Positions 9,877 through 21,500 of a DNA stretch of 64,000 nt are shown piece after piece (positions within the stretch are counted from its first letter, which is position 1; each line of letters opens with the position of its first letter). The notes beneath the pieces are model-generated. The model searched no databases, was not told the origin of the DNA, and was given only the letters and a program-made list of their open reading frames with translations. A program made the translations under genes and the position numbers. The stretch is from positions 40,522-104,521 of the forward strand of contig JAGPNK010000042.1 of the NCBI GenBank assembly GCA_020746835.1. The letters are read 5' to 3'. Source of the stretch: Stachybotrys elegans (Eukaryota > Ascomycota > Sordariomycetes > Hypocreales > Stachybotryaceae).

Positions 9877-11867
9877 CTACGCCCCCCGCTGGAAAGTCTC
9901 AATCTCGAAGCGGGCATCCGTTAATACCTGCGTCAGGCAGTTGCACAAGTTTAACTTGCTCTCATGCAGCCGCTTGAGCCTGTCACGGATGAGCTCCTCA
10001 TCATACACAGACATCGGCTCGTCAACATTAGCAACTCCAAGCGGGGTAAGAAGTTCTTTTCGGTAGTGTGCCGCCTGGGTGCCATCCAACGGTATTCCTA
10101 GCACCTGCTTACAGAACAGTAGACCGAGGACTTCATGGACTTCCTTGGCGTACATTTGTAACGTCTTGATGGCGCGCCATACTACAAGAAACTTGATTAG
10201 CATTATATTCTCGTACCGCACATGGACGATGTGTGGATCTAGAGAGATATAGGTAAGGAGAATAAGTAGAAAGAGGAGACAATGTTGAGAACATACACTC
10301 GCGGACATTCTTCATCTTTCTCTTGAAAGTTGTGACAGTCTCATCATTCTGAGACCAATGAACTCCAACCCCTGCTGCACCTCCTGCTACACCTCCCATA
10401 GCAGTTGCGGCAACACTGCCAACGGTGATAGCTCCGGCAGCCGCCCACCCGAACGGATTCCACAAGCAGCAGGCCACTATAATGACGATACCGGCAGTGG
10501 CACCCTTTGCAGCATGACCTTGCCTTGTCGATTTGTATCTTTTTAATTCGCTGCCGTAATCTTCATTGAGTAGCTTAGTAGTGGTGAGAAGTTCTTTCTT
10601 GAGTTCTGACACGTTCAATACTGTATCCCTACTATTCCAGACGAGCTCATAGAGGTCCTGATTGCCGATTGCTGTATTATTTAGTACTTAATCCGGGGCA
10701 GTCGGAATGGTATTGACCAGAGTAGTGGTACAGGGAAAAGAGACCTTACCTTGGCCGTTTCTCAGATCTCTTAGAACGCTCTCCATCTGTGTTGAGAGGT
10801 TGTTATAACGGTTCCAAAATCCACTGACGCCCTCAAGAACTAGCTCCAAATCCATATCTGGAGCACCAGGCGGTTCAATGTCATGTGGTTGAATGAACTT
10901 CATCGATGTTAGTCTTAGCATGCTACTAGACCGGTGAACTGAAGTTTTGGTAGCGATAGAGTCGGGCGGGTATCTACCTCGTCGAAGATGGCCCGCAGTT
11001 CTTCGAATTGCTCTGGCACTTCCCCAGATATATCACGGAGAATTTCCTCCACACCTTGCATATTAAGGTTCTCGTTATGGGGGTTCCGATAGCGCTGGCA
11101 TAGGACGTATATGTTAACTATTGCAGACAAGATTTTCAAAACATCGGGTATCGTATCGAGAGCATCTCGCAGCCTTGAACCCCGTTAACGGATTACCGAG
11201 GGGAGAAATGGGGCTATGAATCATGGAAGATTGTTCATTTTCATACTTACCATGATTGAACAACAGCATCTATATCCGGACTTGGGACAAAGAACTTGTC
11301 TTCGTAAATGCCCTGGGTGTTTAACATGTAGGCATGCTTATACCGCGCCACATATAGCTTTGGCACTCCAACTGGAAAAATATTGAGGTTCTGCGGCGTT
11401 CTGTGAATCTCGATGAAAAAGCGATAGAGTATTTGCGGTGCAGAGAGGAAGAAGAGAGTTCTGACATCGGACATGGGATGCTCGCCTGGGTCGTTATAGG
11501 CGTAGGTCCGGTGTCGAAACTGTACCTTTGAGTTTGTTTAAATAGTAAGCTACGCGCCATCCAAGTCGGCACAACAGAGATTTTGGGATTGTAATACCTC
11601 AACGGGAACATATTTATCGTCGAGGCTAACATCCGTGACCCCTTCCTGAACTAGGACAGGAACATCCCAATCCTGAAGATTATTGTCCCTGAAGTAGTTG
11701 CGGAAGAGTTCAGCAAGCCTTTCGTTAAGCGCAGTACTTCGACCCTCCGCCGTATAGTACCAGGCTTGCAGTTGAACAGTCAGTGTAGAGGAGCTTGCTG
11801 ACGGGTGGTAGGGAGGCGGCGCTTCTCCGTCCATGGTCTCCGGGCCTGGTAGTCCACAAAATACCAT
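9877..11867 (-). CDS. Six-exon helical protein with glycine-rich hydrophobic hairpin, 522 aa
   Basis: Exons: 11598-11867, 11251-11525, 10978-11173, 10750-10897, 10297-10671 and 9877-10181. They join through GT-AG introns into an unbroken frame of 523 codons. The N-terminal 180 residues look like a mixed alpha/beta domain. From about 180 to the end the protein is long amphipathic helices. At 356-400, between two helices, sits a roughly 45-residue hydrophobic segment very rich in Gly and Ala (VAGGAAGVGV near its end), long enough for a membrane hairpin. A long helical bundle interrupted by one such hairpin is the layout of alpha-helical pore-forming proteins. That likeness is my inference; no family match is claimed. 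It is divergently transcribed from the gene at 12486. Confidence 0.75.
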
Positions 11868-12485
11868 GTGTCTTTGCTACCAAGATACTTTTCGTGGGAA
11901 GTATAAGCGAAAAGGGCGAAGAAAGTAAACCGTAGGAAAGGCAACTTGAGGATGTAAACCCGGAGCGTGTCTCTGGAGCCGTGGGTGCTATAAGACGGAA
12001 TTAATATGGCAGTTCAAGGAGCATCAAACTGGCTTGCTTGACTAACCGAGAAAGCCCCCGCCGGAATCGGTGTAGCGCCTTGGTGGACGAATAACCTTTC
12101 CCACGTCAAGAAATATGCTTTACCCTAGGGTATCACATACCAGACTGGGCAATTTGCATGTGATCTATGAGTATGGGCGGCGGGCCAAGCGCTGAATAGG
12201 GATATCTATGTGCCGTTCTAGGGCTACAGGCCCCGGAATAGGCGGGAATCCCGAGGCTTTGACACCGAAGAGACAAGGAATGGGAGGGGGTATGTGCCAA
12301 CCAATCCAGCCAGCAAATCCAGCCGCCACCAAAAAGCTGAAATGTGAGCCCTGCCCATAAATTTAGCTAAAAGGGAAGCCTGGCCAAACGTACTTTTTGG
12401 AGAGGGAGAGTGATCGCTTCCAGTTTCCCTGTGGTAATACCAAGTTCATTTTCTTCTCCATCAGTCTCCCTCCGCTTGTTACCAG
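11868..12485. promoter_or_regulatory. Divergent promoter region
   Basis: A 618-bp region separates the start codons of two genes read in opposite directions (11867 minus, 12486 plus). It holds no open frame of its own. An AT-rich CATAAATTTAG block at about 12357 may be the plus-strand core promoter. Sharing the region would allow co-regulation. Confidence 0.45.
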
Positions 12486-13356
12486 ATGTCATCCGACGAC
12501 CAGGCTGAAACGACGGCTCTCCTCTTCAGCTTGCAGAGCGGGAGCCGCAGCCCAAAACCATGCAATACAATGGCCATTTCCACCTACATGAACAACAGGA
12601 CATCTGAGAGGTTGCAGCTTATTCTTTCTCAGTGTGAGACCCTCGGCGACATCGACAGCGAGATGTGGGACGACTTTGAAATTCACCGGCGTGGCGCGGA
12701 GACCTACTTGAATCAATACATCGACGCCCTGGAAAAGACACACAAGGTAAGAGGCAGATATGTGTGGGAGGATAATTCCGGCGATGAAGAAACGCTTCCT
12801 CCAGGTAATAATAACCTACAGCCCTTTTTCGCAAATACATGCTGACATGTTGATCTTCTAAGCAGCCGATGTAGCACTGGGGCAGCCACACTCAGACCCT
12901 GAGGCATTGGTGAGGGAGCAGAGCCGGCTCAACATATCTCACGACAGCCTTGAATGGCATTTGCGGGCTATGCAGGAAACTCTCGGCTTCCTCAAAAGCA
13001 GACTCGTGAGGTCGACATGTAAGCCTGCTTCTCACTTTGCGGCCGCATCAACGACTGTAGTTGCTACAGCCAGGTTAGTCTGAGAGGACTGGAGACGAAT
13101 GGAATTGGTGTTGCTAATCATGGCTTGATATGATAGCTGGCTCTATTTCGAGAGCTCAATTTTCCCAGTTATGCCATTTGTCTGGGTAACTGGCATGGGA
13201 ATAATAGGATACTGCTATAAAGATACGGCCACCGAATGGATACAGAAAAGGATAATGAGATGGCGCCAAGAGATAGTAGAGGACTTGCTAAAGAAGCTAT
13301 ATCAAGACAAGATTATTGAAGCTGATAGAGAAAATCTCAAATGGTTAGCATATTAG
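12486..13356 (+). CDS. Hypothetical membrane-associated protein, 248 aa, three exons
   Basis: Exons 12486-12804, 12866-13073 and 13137-13356 join in frame through GTAATA and GTTAGT donors and TAG/CAG acceptors. The first two thirds are soluble and helical, with acidic patches. Near residue 190 there is one hydrophobic stretch of about 25 residues (VMPFVWVTGMGIIGYCY), followed by a strongly charged helical tail. It is read divergently from the helical Gly-rich-hairpin gene, so the two may be a functional pair. I do not recognise the family. An alternative start at 12570 would shorten it by 28 residues. Confidence 0.65.
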
Positions 13357-14599
13357 GAAAGGGTTTTATTTTGGCGGGAGGTTAGGGCTAGGGGAAGAAG
13401 GGGATGTAGGATTTAGTACTTAGCGGCTCTAACCCCAGGGTACGAAATATTATGCATGACAATTAAGAGGTAATGAAGTTTTCAAACCCCAGGGTTTGAA
13501 AATAGCTAGCCCAATCATCGCGCTTGTCCTGGTGGAATGGTCCGAGCGCCCCCCGCGTACGGTCGGCTTGTTCAAGTAGAACAAGCGGCGGATTAATGAC
13601 CAGGCTTTATTCGCTGAATCCTCAAGTACTATATGATATGATGCTCTCCAGCTGGTTCGGTGGTATTATTCGATGTTTATGTAGTCTCCAAAGGTCCCGA
13701 TAGAAGTGATTAAGCTGTTCTTCTAATGGTCTTGATCTTAAAGTTCAGGCAAGAGCATTTCGTACAAACGGACTTCACGACTGCTCTCTAGCTATCGCTT
13801 TAACTGTGGTAAGGCTCCTCCCAGGTCACAGATGAGGTTTTTGGCCAATAAGAACCAGTTGAAAGCTAGGCACATATTCTTTCTACCAATCTTGCAGGAG
13901 GATAATGTATCCCAATTGCCCCGCGTACTAACTATTACACAATACATTCAAAATATACTGCATTTACTTATAGATATAAGGTATCTTCTGATATAGCTTG
14001 CTTAGTCATCATTTTTGGGACAGGTAAGGGAGGAGCCTTACCATAGTCAAAGGGATAGTGTCGCCATAGATCCATTCCTGGCCTTTTGTGCAAGCGCTAA
14101 ATTTGAGTCACCATAATCTAGGTAGTGCCAGCTGGGTGTTCACGGGTAAAGAGGGTGCTTGGATTGTAGGTGCGACGCAAATAGTATTGGTGTATTCAGA
14201 TGTGTTGAGAGGGGTATAGAGGTTTGGATTCTCGATTGTCTCGATTGAAGAATGATGATATAAAGTTATCTTAAGTTGCCATAATCTATGCAAGGTTATT
14301 CTTCACAGTGCTTTGCCTGTCCAATACCGTCATCTATATCCCATAGCTCATCGCGATACGTGTTGTTGCCATGATACAAAAGAGAAGAGAATAGAGGTTG
14401 GAGACAAGAACCCCCATCGCTCGTATGTATACATGGCTCCCACATCCATATTGCTCAATGCATGGTGCTTGGTTCGCATGGCTACGGTCTCCTCCTAGCT
14501 CGTGTCGGTGTCATCCAGAGATTGAGGGTCTTGCAAGTCAAGACGGCGTTTGAGGATGATCTTCGGGGAAGTGAGAATGAACATGGCAAATATCGCATG
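13357..14599. other. Intergenic; contains a 24-bp inverted repeat
   Basis: No gene was supported. At 13479-13502 two 11-bp arms (TTTTCAAACCC and its complement) are separated by 2 bp. A second small hairpin with GCTTGTTC arms and a 5-base loop lies at about 13566-13586. The rest has no visible structure. Confidence 0.4.
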
Positions 14600-14917
14600 T
14601 CATGCTCGGTTCTCCTGTACTAGCAAGTGTTCTCGCTGGATGTGGAGAATATGAAGGTAGGCTTGCGATGATGTCGTGCTGTAGATGTTCTCAAGAGGAT
14701 GTCGAATGTCCCGTTCAATATCGTTGAGACGCCGTGGAGCGTCGCTGTTGGACCATGAAAAGTGGGGCATTCTGGAAGTCCTCGGTGGGACAGGTTGGCC
14801 AGTGTTGAGATGTCGTTGCGTGCGGCTTCTGTAGAGAGCCCAGAGGAGAATTAGAGTTTGGGGTAGTGCCGTAAAAAGGGAGATGAGAGCTATGATGGCT
14901 TCTACAGAGAGCGACAT
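14600..14917 (-). CDS. Small single-pass membrane protein, 105 aa
   Basis: The start chosen is the ATG at 14917; an in-frame upstream ATG at 15007 would add 30 residues. The protein opens with a hydrophobic helix at about residues 4-26 (AIIALISLFTALPQTLILL), followed by basic residues, as in a signal anchor with a cytosolic tail. The tail is about 75 residues, polar, with no motif. Short fungal proteins beginning MSLSVEAI... with one such helix are common and uncharacterised, from general recollection. Function unknown. Confidence 0.5.
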   Translation of the reverse strand: MSLSVEAIIALISLFTALPQTLILLWALYRSRTQRHLNTGQPVPPRTSRMPHFSWSNSDAPRRLNDIERDIRHPLENIYSTTSSQAYLHILHIQREHLLVQENRA

Positions 14918-15976
14918 GGATTTGAATGGAGAAGGATAAAGCTGAATGATCGGGGGATAGAATGCAGCTTTGTAGACTTGGGGCGAATGAGGGTTACCCA
15001 GCACCATTTCTGGTCAAGGGGTTTAACATGTCCATAAAGAACTTGAGAGGGAGTGAGGGAGGGAGGAAAGGGACAGTAACCTGGAGCCACCTCTCCTGGA
15101 GCCACCCCTCCTGTATACCGGAGGCGCTGACTAGCATTTGGTGCGATGCATTTCTATTGGTTGTTACCACTGTCTGTCTCCAGCGGTGCCACGTCTTGAT
15201 GTAGCCGAACACCCCCTCACCACCATCGCCCTCTCATGGATGGAGGGTGTGTGCAAAATTGCGGGAAATGCAAAAGTACTAGGATGGAGGGGTGGCTCCC
15301 CAGCAGCCATGTCGAGTATGGGTGTGTCTTAGATAATGGTCAGGGCATGGAGCGATGTTTCTTGGTGGTACATGGCGTCATGCAATCCGTGTCTGCTTCG
15401 CCGGAGAGGGGGTGGGAGCGTACGGGGGTGCGGATAAGGCCGAACAGATTGATGAACCTGGTGAATTTCGCAGCCAAGAGATGCTTAGTGTAGACACGAC
15501 CCAGGGAGGGGAGGAAGAGCAGGACGAGTTGGTAGGGAGTTAGCATTCAAGCTCTTGGCCTTGAGATGCACACGAGTGGATCCCAGAGAGTAGTCAAGTC
15601 CAATGAAGACTGTTGCTTCTTCCGACAACCAACACATCGCACACCCTCTGAGTCTATGAGTGGATTCTCAGATAGTGGTCTACACCAATGAAAGCATCAG
15701 TTGATGGCTGCCTTGCTGAATTTACGCCAAAGAGGCTGAAGGTGCATCGGCTCTTGCCCTCTCACTCAGTCATCCCTGAACACGCGGGCTGTGAGGCTGA
15801 CCTGCACCTTTCGCTTGGCGCACCATTTTGTTTTGTTATATCTCGCACTGCCGCTCTCTCATCTCCTCACCCTACAAGCACCTCAGACAAGGCATTGCTT
15901 TCGCCTAGAACCTATTCTTTCAGTTCAATCGCCCATCCACCCACACAACCGAAATCGCCCACATCATCTTGTCGCC
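14918..15976. other. Intergenic, no gene supported
   Basis: Several overlapping open frames exist but none shows splice structure or domain content. A frame ending in a Glu/Asp-rich tail near 15430-15543 could be a terminal exon of an unknown gene, but no upstream exon could be joined. A pair of short repeats (CCTGGAGCCACC) lies at about 15080-15112. Confidence 0.35.
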
Positions 15977-16660
15977 ATGCTCTCTGCGGTATCTACAATC
16001 GAGAAGGGGCAATGGAACGCTTATAAGGACGAAATTCATCACCTCTTTCAAGAAAAAAAAAAGGTCGTACGCTGAAATTACTGCGACTTTAGCTGCGCAA
16101 GGATTCTTTGTAACGTAAGCCTTCCCTCGTTCTCCAACTACTACGGACCAGGAAGAGATAGTTTCTAACTCCCTTCGAGAAAATCACAACTAGAAGTGCA
16201 GTTGAGGAAGCTGAATTTCCGTAGAAGGATCAGCCACAAGAATTGGGAAGCCATTGGGCATTGCATCGAGAAGCGCAAGGCCACCAAGAAGGAATCTGCA
16301 GTCTGGGTCTCTGGTGTACGCGCTTCTTCATGCAAAGTTCATCGCGAGACCAGCCGCTTTAGGACCAGCCGCTTCAAGTATCTTATCCGAGGATGTCTGT
16401 GGCTTCTCCCAATTTATTATGGCATCTTCTGGTGGTTCTGTGTTCAAATTAACAGTATACAGCAACGTCACCAAGACTTGACGCCGATGCGCCTGTCGAC
16501 ATTCGCACGCCGCCTGCTGAGTTTATCAGCAGCTTCCTCTGGCCATCGGAACTTCCTTCCGTCTTATTCCAAAGCCGCCTCAACACCTGTGAGTCTCTCA
16601 AATGGCTGCCACAAAACAAAGCGAGGTGCATCGTATCATTCTAACTTGATAAGCTCGTGA
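15977..16660 (+). pseudogene. Clr5-domain gene, frameshifted
   Basis: From the ATG at 15977 the reading gives a Trp-x2-Tyr-Lys-x-Glu-Ile-x2-Leu-Phe start typical of the fungal Clr5 domain. It then runs into ten consecutive A bases at 16053-16062. Dropping one A continues the domain (SYAEITATLAAQGFFVT), then after an intron-like GTAAGC...TAG at about 16116-16194 the domain ends with QLRKLNFRRR. Read as is, translation stops at 16073-16075. Downstream pieces in other frames also look coding (to about 16660), with no clean splice. Clr5 domains occur in putative fungal regulators. Most likely a decaying gene; a base-count error in the A run is the alternative. Confidence 0.6.
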
Positions 16661-16924
16661 CTTCATTCTACTTGTCCTTGAGGGCACCCATGATTTGCGC
16701 GACAGCCTCATGCAGAGTCTTAGTGTTTCGCAGGGAGATTCTGTTAACGCAGCAATCAACACATGGGTTCGAGGCTGGAGAAATTTCATTTCCAGCATCG
16801 ACAAGGTTGGGCCTGGGAGTTACGATCAAGCGCTGGCTGACAAGTCTACCGGGCTCAAATTCCGAGATATGGCGGTGGAGAAGGGACAATGCCCACTCGC
16901 TGTTGGTGATACACTTCGTTGTCT

Positions 16925-17338
16925 GGTGGTCCATCCATGCTCCACGCTGCGGAGTCGGACTTATGCAGCTGCGGACAAGCAGCAGAAACGATGGAACACT
17001 TCTCGTTTCGATGTAGCAAATGGGAAACACAGCGAGAGGGCATGCGACAGGTCGGACTGACAAAGATAGGGAACCTCTCGTTCTCTTTGGGAGGAAAAGC
17101 AGAATCAGAAGGGCCAAAATGGGCACCAGACTTGCAGGCAGTTCGGGCGGCGATCAAGTTCTTCATGGACACCAAGAGACTAGGCACGAACCAGGACGGA
17201 TAACTTCATTACTGACTAAAAACAGGAGCCAAATACGGCGATATTAATACTAAACAGCCTCAAATCGGTAGACCACGCTTCGGCTGCTGAAGATAGGATG
17301 CTGAACACTTGGAAAAAGTGGCCTTCAAGCAGGCCTGC
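16925..17338 (+). mobile_element. 3'-end fragment of a Tad-like LINE
   Basis: Residues encoded at about 16945-17205 match the C-terminus of ORF2 of the large LINE in this window: an AAESDxCxCGQAAET segment, an HFxFRC knuckle-like motif, then IGNLSFxLGGKA. The 3' untranslated part also matches to about 17338 (GATAGGATGCTGAACACTTG and the final CCTTCAAGCAGGCCTG). This copy is in the opposite orientation to the full element and lacks everything upstream, the usual 5' truncation of LINE insertions. Confidence 0.85.
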
Positions 17339-18394
17339 TATATATTTAGTTTTCGGCCTCACACGGCGTCTGTTCCTTCGCTAAATACTCTAAGTTTTAA
17401 TCCATGAGCTGCGCCCAACCTGTCGGAGCGAACTGAGGGAGAACTTCCTGTGCAGAAGCCCTGTGCGCCGCCAACGAAACGCCGCATGTATGGTACCGTC
17501 GATCTGTAGTATGGGCTCGACTCTGATGATTGCCTATGTTGTTTCGACGATCCAGCTCTCGTAGCGCGCTTTTGGTCAAGACAGACTGTGAGTGGTTGTT
17601 CCAGAACTTGGGGGAGGAACCGACGGATGGTTGAGCTTGCGCTTCTTCGGGGCTTGTCTGTCGGCAGCCCATGGCTCACCTAGTCGGGGGCACTTCGTGC
17701 GATTAGTTGGGAGAACAGGCGGTCGTGTAACGCGACCATCCTCAGTGCTTGCGGATAGTTGGCGCAAAAGTGCATTGACTGGGCTCTTATGGTGGATTTG
17801 GCAGACTTACTGTGCGCGCCTACAACAGCGCAGGAATAGGTACAGGCGCTGGACATCCAGCTCTGGACCTAAGGACTAGGCGTTTGAATCAACGAACGAG
17901 TCGTGGACACCCAGCTGGCACCATCTAGCACATATTGACCCAAGTTTAGCACTTACAGAAAAAAAGCTGGGAATGGATCTACGGCGCCAGTATCCTTCTA
18001 TTCCAATCCGACAGTCCGACATCCCAATGGCTTTGCCGCTAGTGGGAATGGAGAAGATGGTGAATTCAGGAAGTCCTCTCCAGTCTCCTTCTAAACCAAA
18101 AAATTGCAGATGCACCCGCTTTTGGCAGAGCACTTATTTGGGCTATCCCTTTTTCCTACAGTATGCATCTTCCTTTGGGGCTTTGGTGGGGTGATTGGGA
18201 CACGTTTTGACAGCCTATTGTGCCGCATATCGCTTACGGTTTGGATTGGATTTTATTTCGCCCGGAGGGAAGCCCCTATAGGGCCTTGACACAATCTAGT
18301 TCACATTTCAGAACATTTGGTACCTGACACCCCAAGCCCCACGGATTGTCGTCTCATCGCTTGCTGCTCAACCTCGTCGCTGCTTGTTCCATGA
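17339..18394. other. Spacer between two LINE 3' ends
   Basis: This kilobase lies between the 3' end of the plus-strand LINE fragment and the 3' end of the minus-strand full element. Open frames are short and mutually overlapping; none was assigned. Confidence 0.4.
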
Positions 18395-18500
18395 CAGGCC
18401 TGCTTGAAGGCCAAATTCTGCAAGTGTTCAGCATCCTATTCTCAGCAGCTGAAGCACGGTCTGCCAAATTGAGGCTGCTTTTTGTTAGTATAATCGCACG

Positions 18501-21500
18501 CTAGAAGTTAGTTTGCCGATGCCGCTGGTCCGCATCGAGCCTGTTTGTCGCGATAGCAAATTTGATTGCCGCACGTACGGCCTGCATATCTGGCTTCCAC
18601 TTTTCGTCGTCCGACGCAGCTTTTCCTCCCAAGAAGAAAGACAAATTCCCAATATTTGTTCGCGAGCATTTAAACATGGCTTCCCGTTGCATTGTCCACT
18701 TTTTGCATCGGAAGAGGAAGTGCCCAATCGTCTCTGCTGCTTGTCCACAATCGCATATGTCCGATTCCGCTGCCCCTATCCTGTGAAGATAACTGTTCAG
18801 TCGCATCATCCCAGTCCGAAGCTGGGCTATCACGTCCGATTCTTTTCTTTGTAACGAGTCATATAGTGCACGGGTGTGCTTGCCCGGCAGCGCCTTGTCG
18901 ATGCGCTTTGAGTACTGTCCAACCCCTTCCGGGAGTCGCTCACACTGCTGTTGTTGGAGGAGCGCCAGTCGAAGTGTTGTGGACCTTGCTTGGTACGACG
19001 GTGTCTCTACCACGCACTCTGCTTTGGTAGCTCTCTGCGCTGCTGCCTTGGCCATCGGTCCCAATGCAAAACCTTCGGCCTTAGCCGGCACCCACATGAC
19101 TCTAACAGAACAGCCTCTTTTCCGAAGGCACTTGGTGCGGTCGTATATCTGACGGATAGTGCATTGACCGGATTGCTGCCGGGGCCTCCTGATCACTTCC
19201 ACGGCCGAGTGGTTGCTCGTCATGACCGTTACGTCCCGAAAAGGAAGCCTGGTCGGCGTGCACTCCAGCGCCATCGCTATTGCTGCTAGTTCCGCTGTGT
19301 ACGGATTCTGCTCGTCTCCGGGCCCGACAGTGACAGAATAGCTGGTAACTACCTCGCCTGCGCTGTTGCGAGTCGCGTCGCACACGACGCCTCCCATTCC
19401 CACTATGCCGCCCTTCTTCGAGCTAGATGTTGCTATGATGATGCCCTCGACGTCGTTTGGTGCCTTGGCTGCCTTCGCTAGGTCGTCCTCGACCACTGCT
19501 GGGATGCTACTGGTCCATGGCGGCAACGCATACTCATGGATAACCTCCATCCGCTTCGTATGGTCCCTTTCCACCGCCGAGACAATCTTCTGCATTGGTG
19601 ATATAAATCGCTTGCTTGCCTTGTTCTTCAAAGCTGCCAGCGGGTGTGTCTTCGGAAGGGTCCGCAAGTTGATGCAGAATCTTGTCGCGGCTTGTCTGTG
19701 TCGTTGCTCTACCGTCTGGATACTGGCTTCGGCCTCGGCCACCGCCGTTGCGACAGTACGGAACGCTCCTGTAATTGCCTGCGCTCCCACCAGCTGCGCT
19801 TTGTTCAGCCAGGCAGCTTCTCTTGCGCGGCGAGCGTGCGTCCAGACGTTGGAGGCATAGTCCATCGCCGGCGCGACCGTCGCTACGAATAACTGTCTCG
19901 CCACCCTCGGTGACAGCATTTTCAACCTTCTCAGACATATGGCGGCGGTGAGCCCCTTGGCGGCGGCTCTAGCCATGTGCTCCTGGTACCGCAGGCCTAC
20001 GTCCATGACCACTCCCAGAATTTTTGCGCTGTTTTTAGGTTTGACCTCGTTCTCTTTGATCCAGAACGACCTGTCGCTGTTACGCACGGCGACTCGCGTG
20101 AAGTGGATGACTGTCGTCTTGTCCGCTTCAAACGTTGCACCGCTGCGTCTCTCCCACTCGAGCGCTTGGTTGATGATCGACTGAATGCCTGCCCGGTTCG
20201 CCTCCGCGGTCGGGCCGGTCACCCAGGCCGAGTAATCGTCCACGAATGCAATTGAGCCGCCTTCCGCCTTAATTCTTCTCTGCACTAAATCTGCGTTGAA
20301 GAAGAGGAACAAGACGGGCGACAGCGGCGATCCCTGAGGGAGACCTGCTTGGGGTAGCTCTCGCTGCTCAGACGTGTACCCGTTCACCACCATCGAGGCT
20401 GTTCGCCCGGAGCAGAAGGCGTCGATCCACCTGACCAGTCTATCTGGTATCCCTCTCGCCCTCATCCTCTCGAGTAGTCGCTCTTTGCACACTCCGTTGT
20501 AGGCGCCTTTAACATCGAAGCTGATCAGGCTGAGCACTTTGCGAGCTCTCCATGCCTTGTAAATTTGTTCCTGCAGGAGCAGGAGCGCTTGCTCGGCCGA
20601 CCGTCGCTTCCTCGCTCCGAAGTGGTTTGCGGGCAGGAGCCCGTAAGTCTCTACCGCGTAGGAGATGCGCTCAGCGACGACCGCTTCCATTATTTTACCA
20701 AGGGTTGACAAAAGCGATATCGGTCGCCACGCCTTCGCCACCGTGTAGTCTCCCTTGTCCGGCTTCTTCAGCGGGATGATTTTCGCACTTCTCCATTGGT
20801 GAGGCACTATGCCGTCTCTGAGCGACGCATCGAAGAGAGCTAAGACCCGGTGCTTTACCGCCGGCCAGAGTCGTCTCCACACCATCGCCGGGAGGCCATC
20901 TTCGCCGGGTGCTTTCCACGGTTTTGCTGCCATGACTTTTTCCTCGATTTCTTCCAGGGTCAGGTCCGGCATGGGCACCGCCTTCCGCTGTTGTCGCACT
21001 CCTTCGTCTTCGATTCTCGCTGGCAAGGGAGGAAAGAACGTGCCGAGCAGCTCCTCGGCTTGTTCTGCCTTGTCCTTTGTCCTAGATCCATTTCCTCTCT
21101 TCAAGGGTGGCACCTTATCGCCCATGGTGTCCTTGCTGGGTTCGAGATACTTGGCCGCTTTCCAGATGTTGACATCTTCGGCCAGGAAGTCGTCCCAATG
21201 TGCTTTCTTCTGGCTCCGTATGGCGTCGTGGTACTCCTTGGCTGCTTCCTTGGCTCGTCGTTCCAGGTCTGGCCGCGTTTGACCTGCTCGCCGTTGCGCC
21301 CTCGATTGATTCCGCCAGAACGTGTATGCCCGCCGCAGTCGTGTTAAGTCCTTTGTCCACCAGCGTTTCGCATACGGTGGAGGTTGTGCTCGAGGCGTCA
21401 GCTCGTGGATTGCCTCTATGACGACTCGCATCAGCTGGTCCGTCTGCGTCTGCACGTCGACGGCCCAGGGGAGCGGCCGGAGGTTATCTTCCACTCTGGC

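Noticed and set aside
16668..17187. Minus-strand frames of 110-152 codons over the LINE fragment
   Set aside because: Antisense to residues matching LINE ORF2; no independent features.
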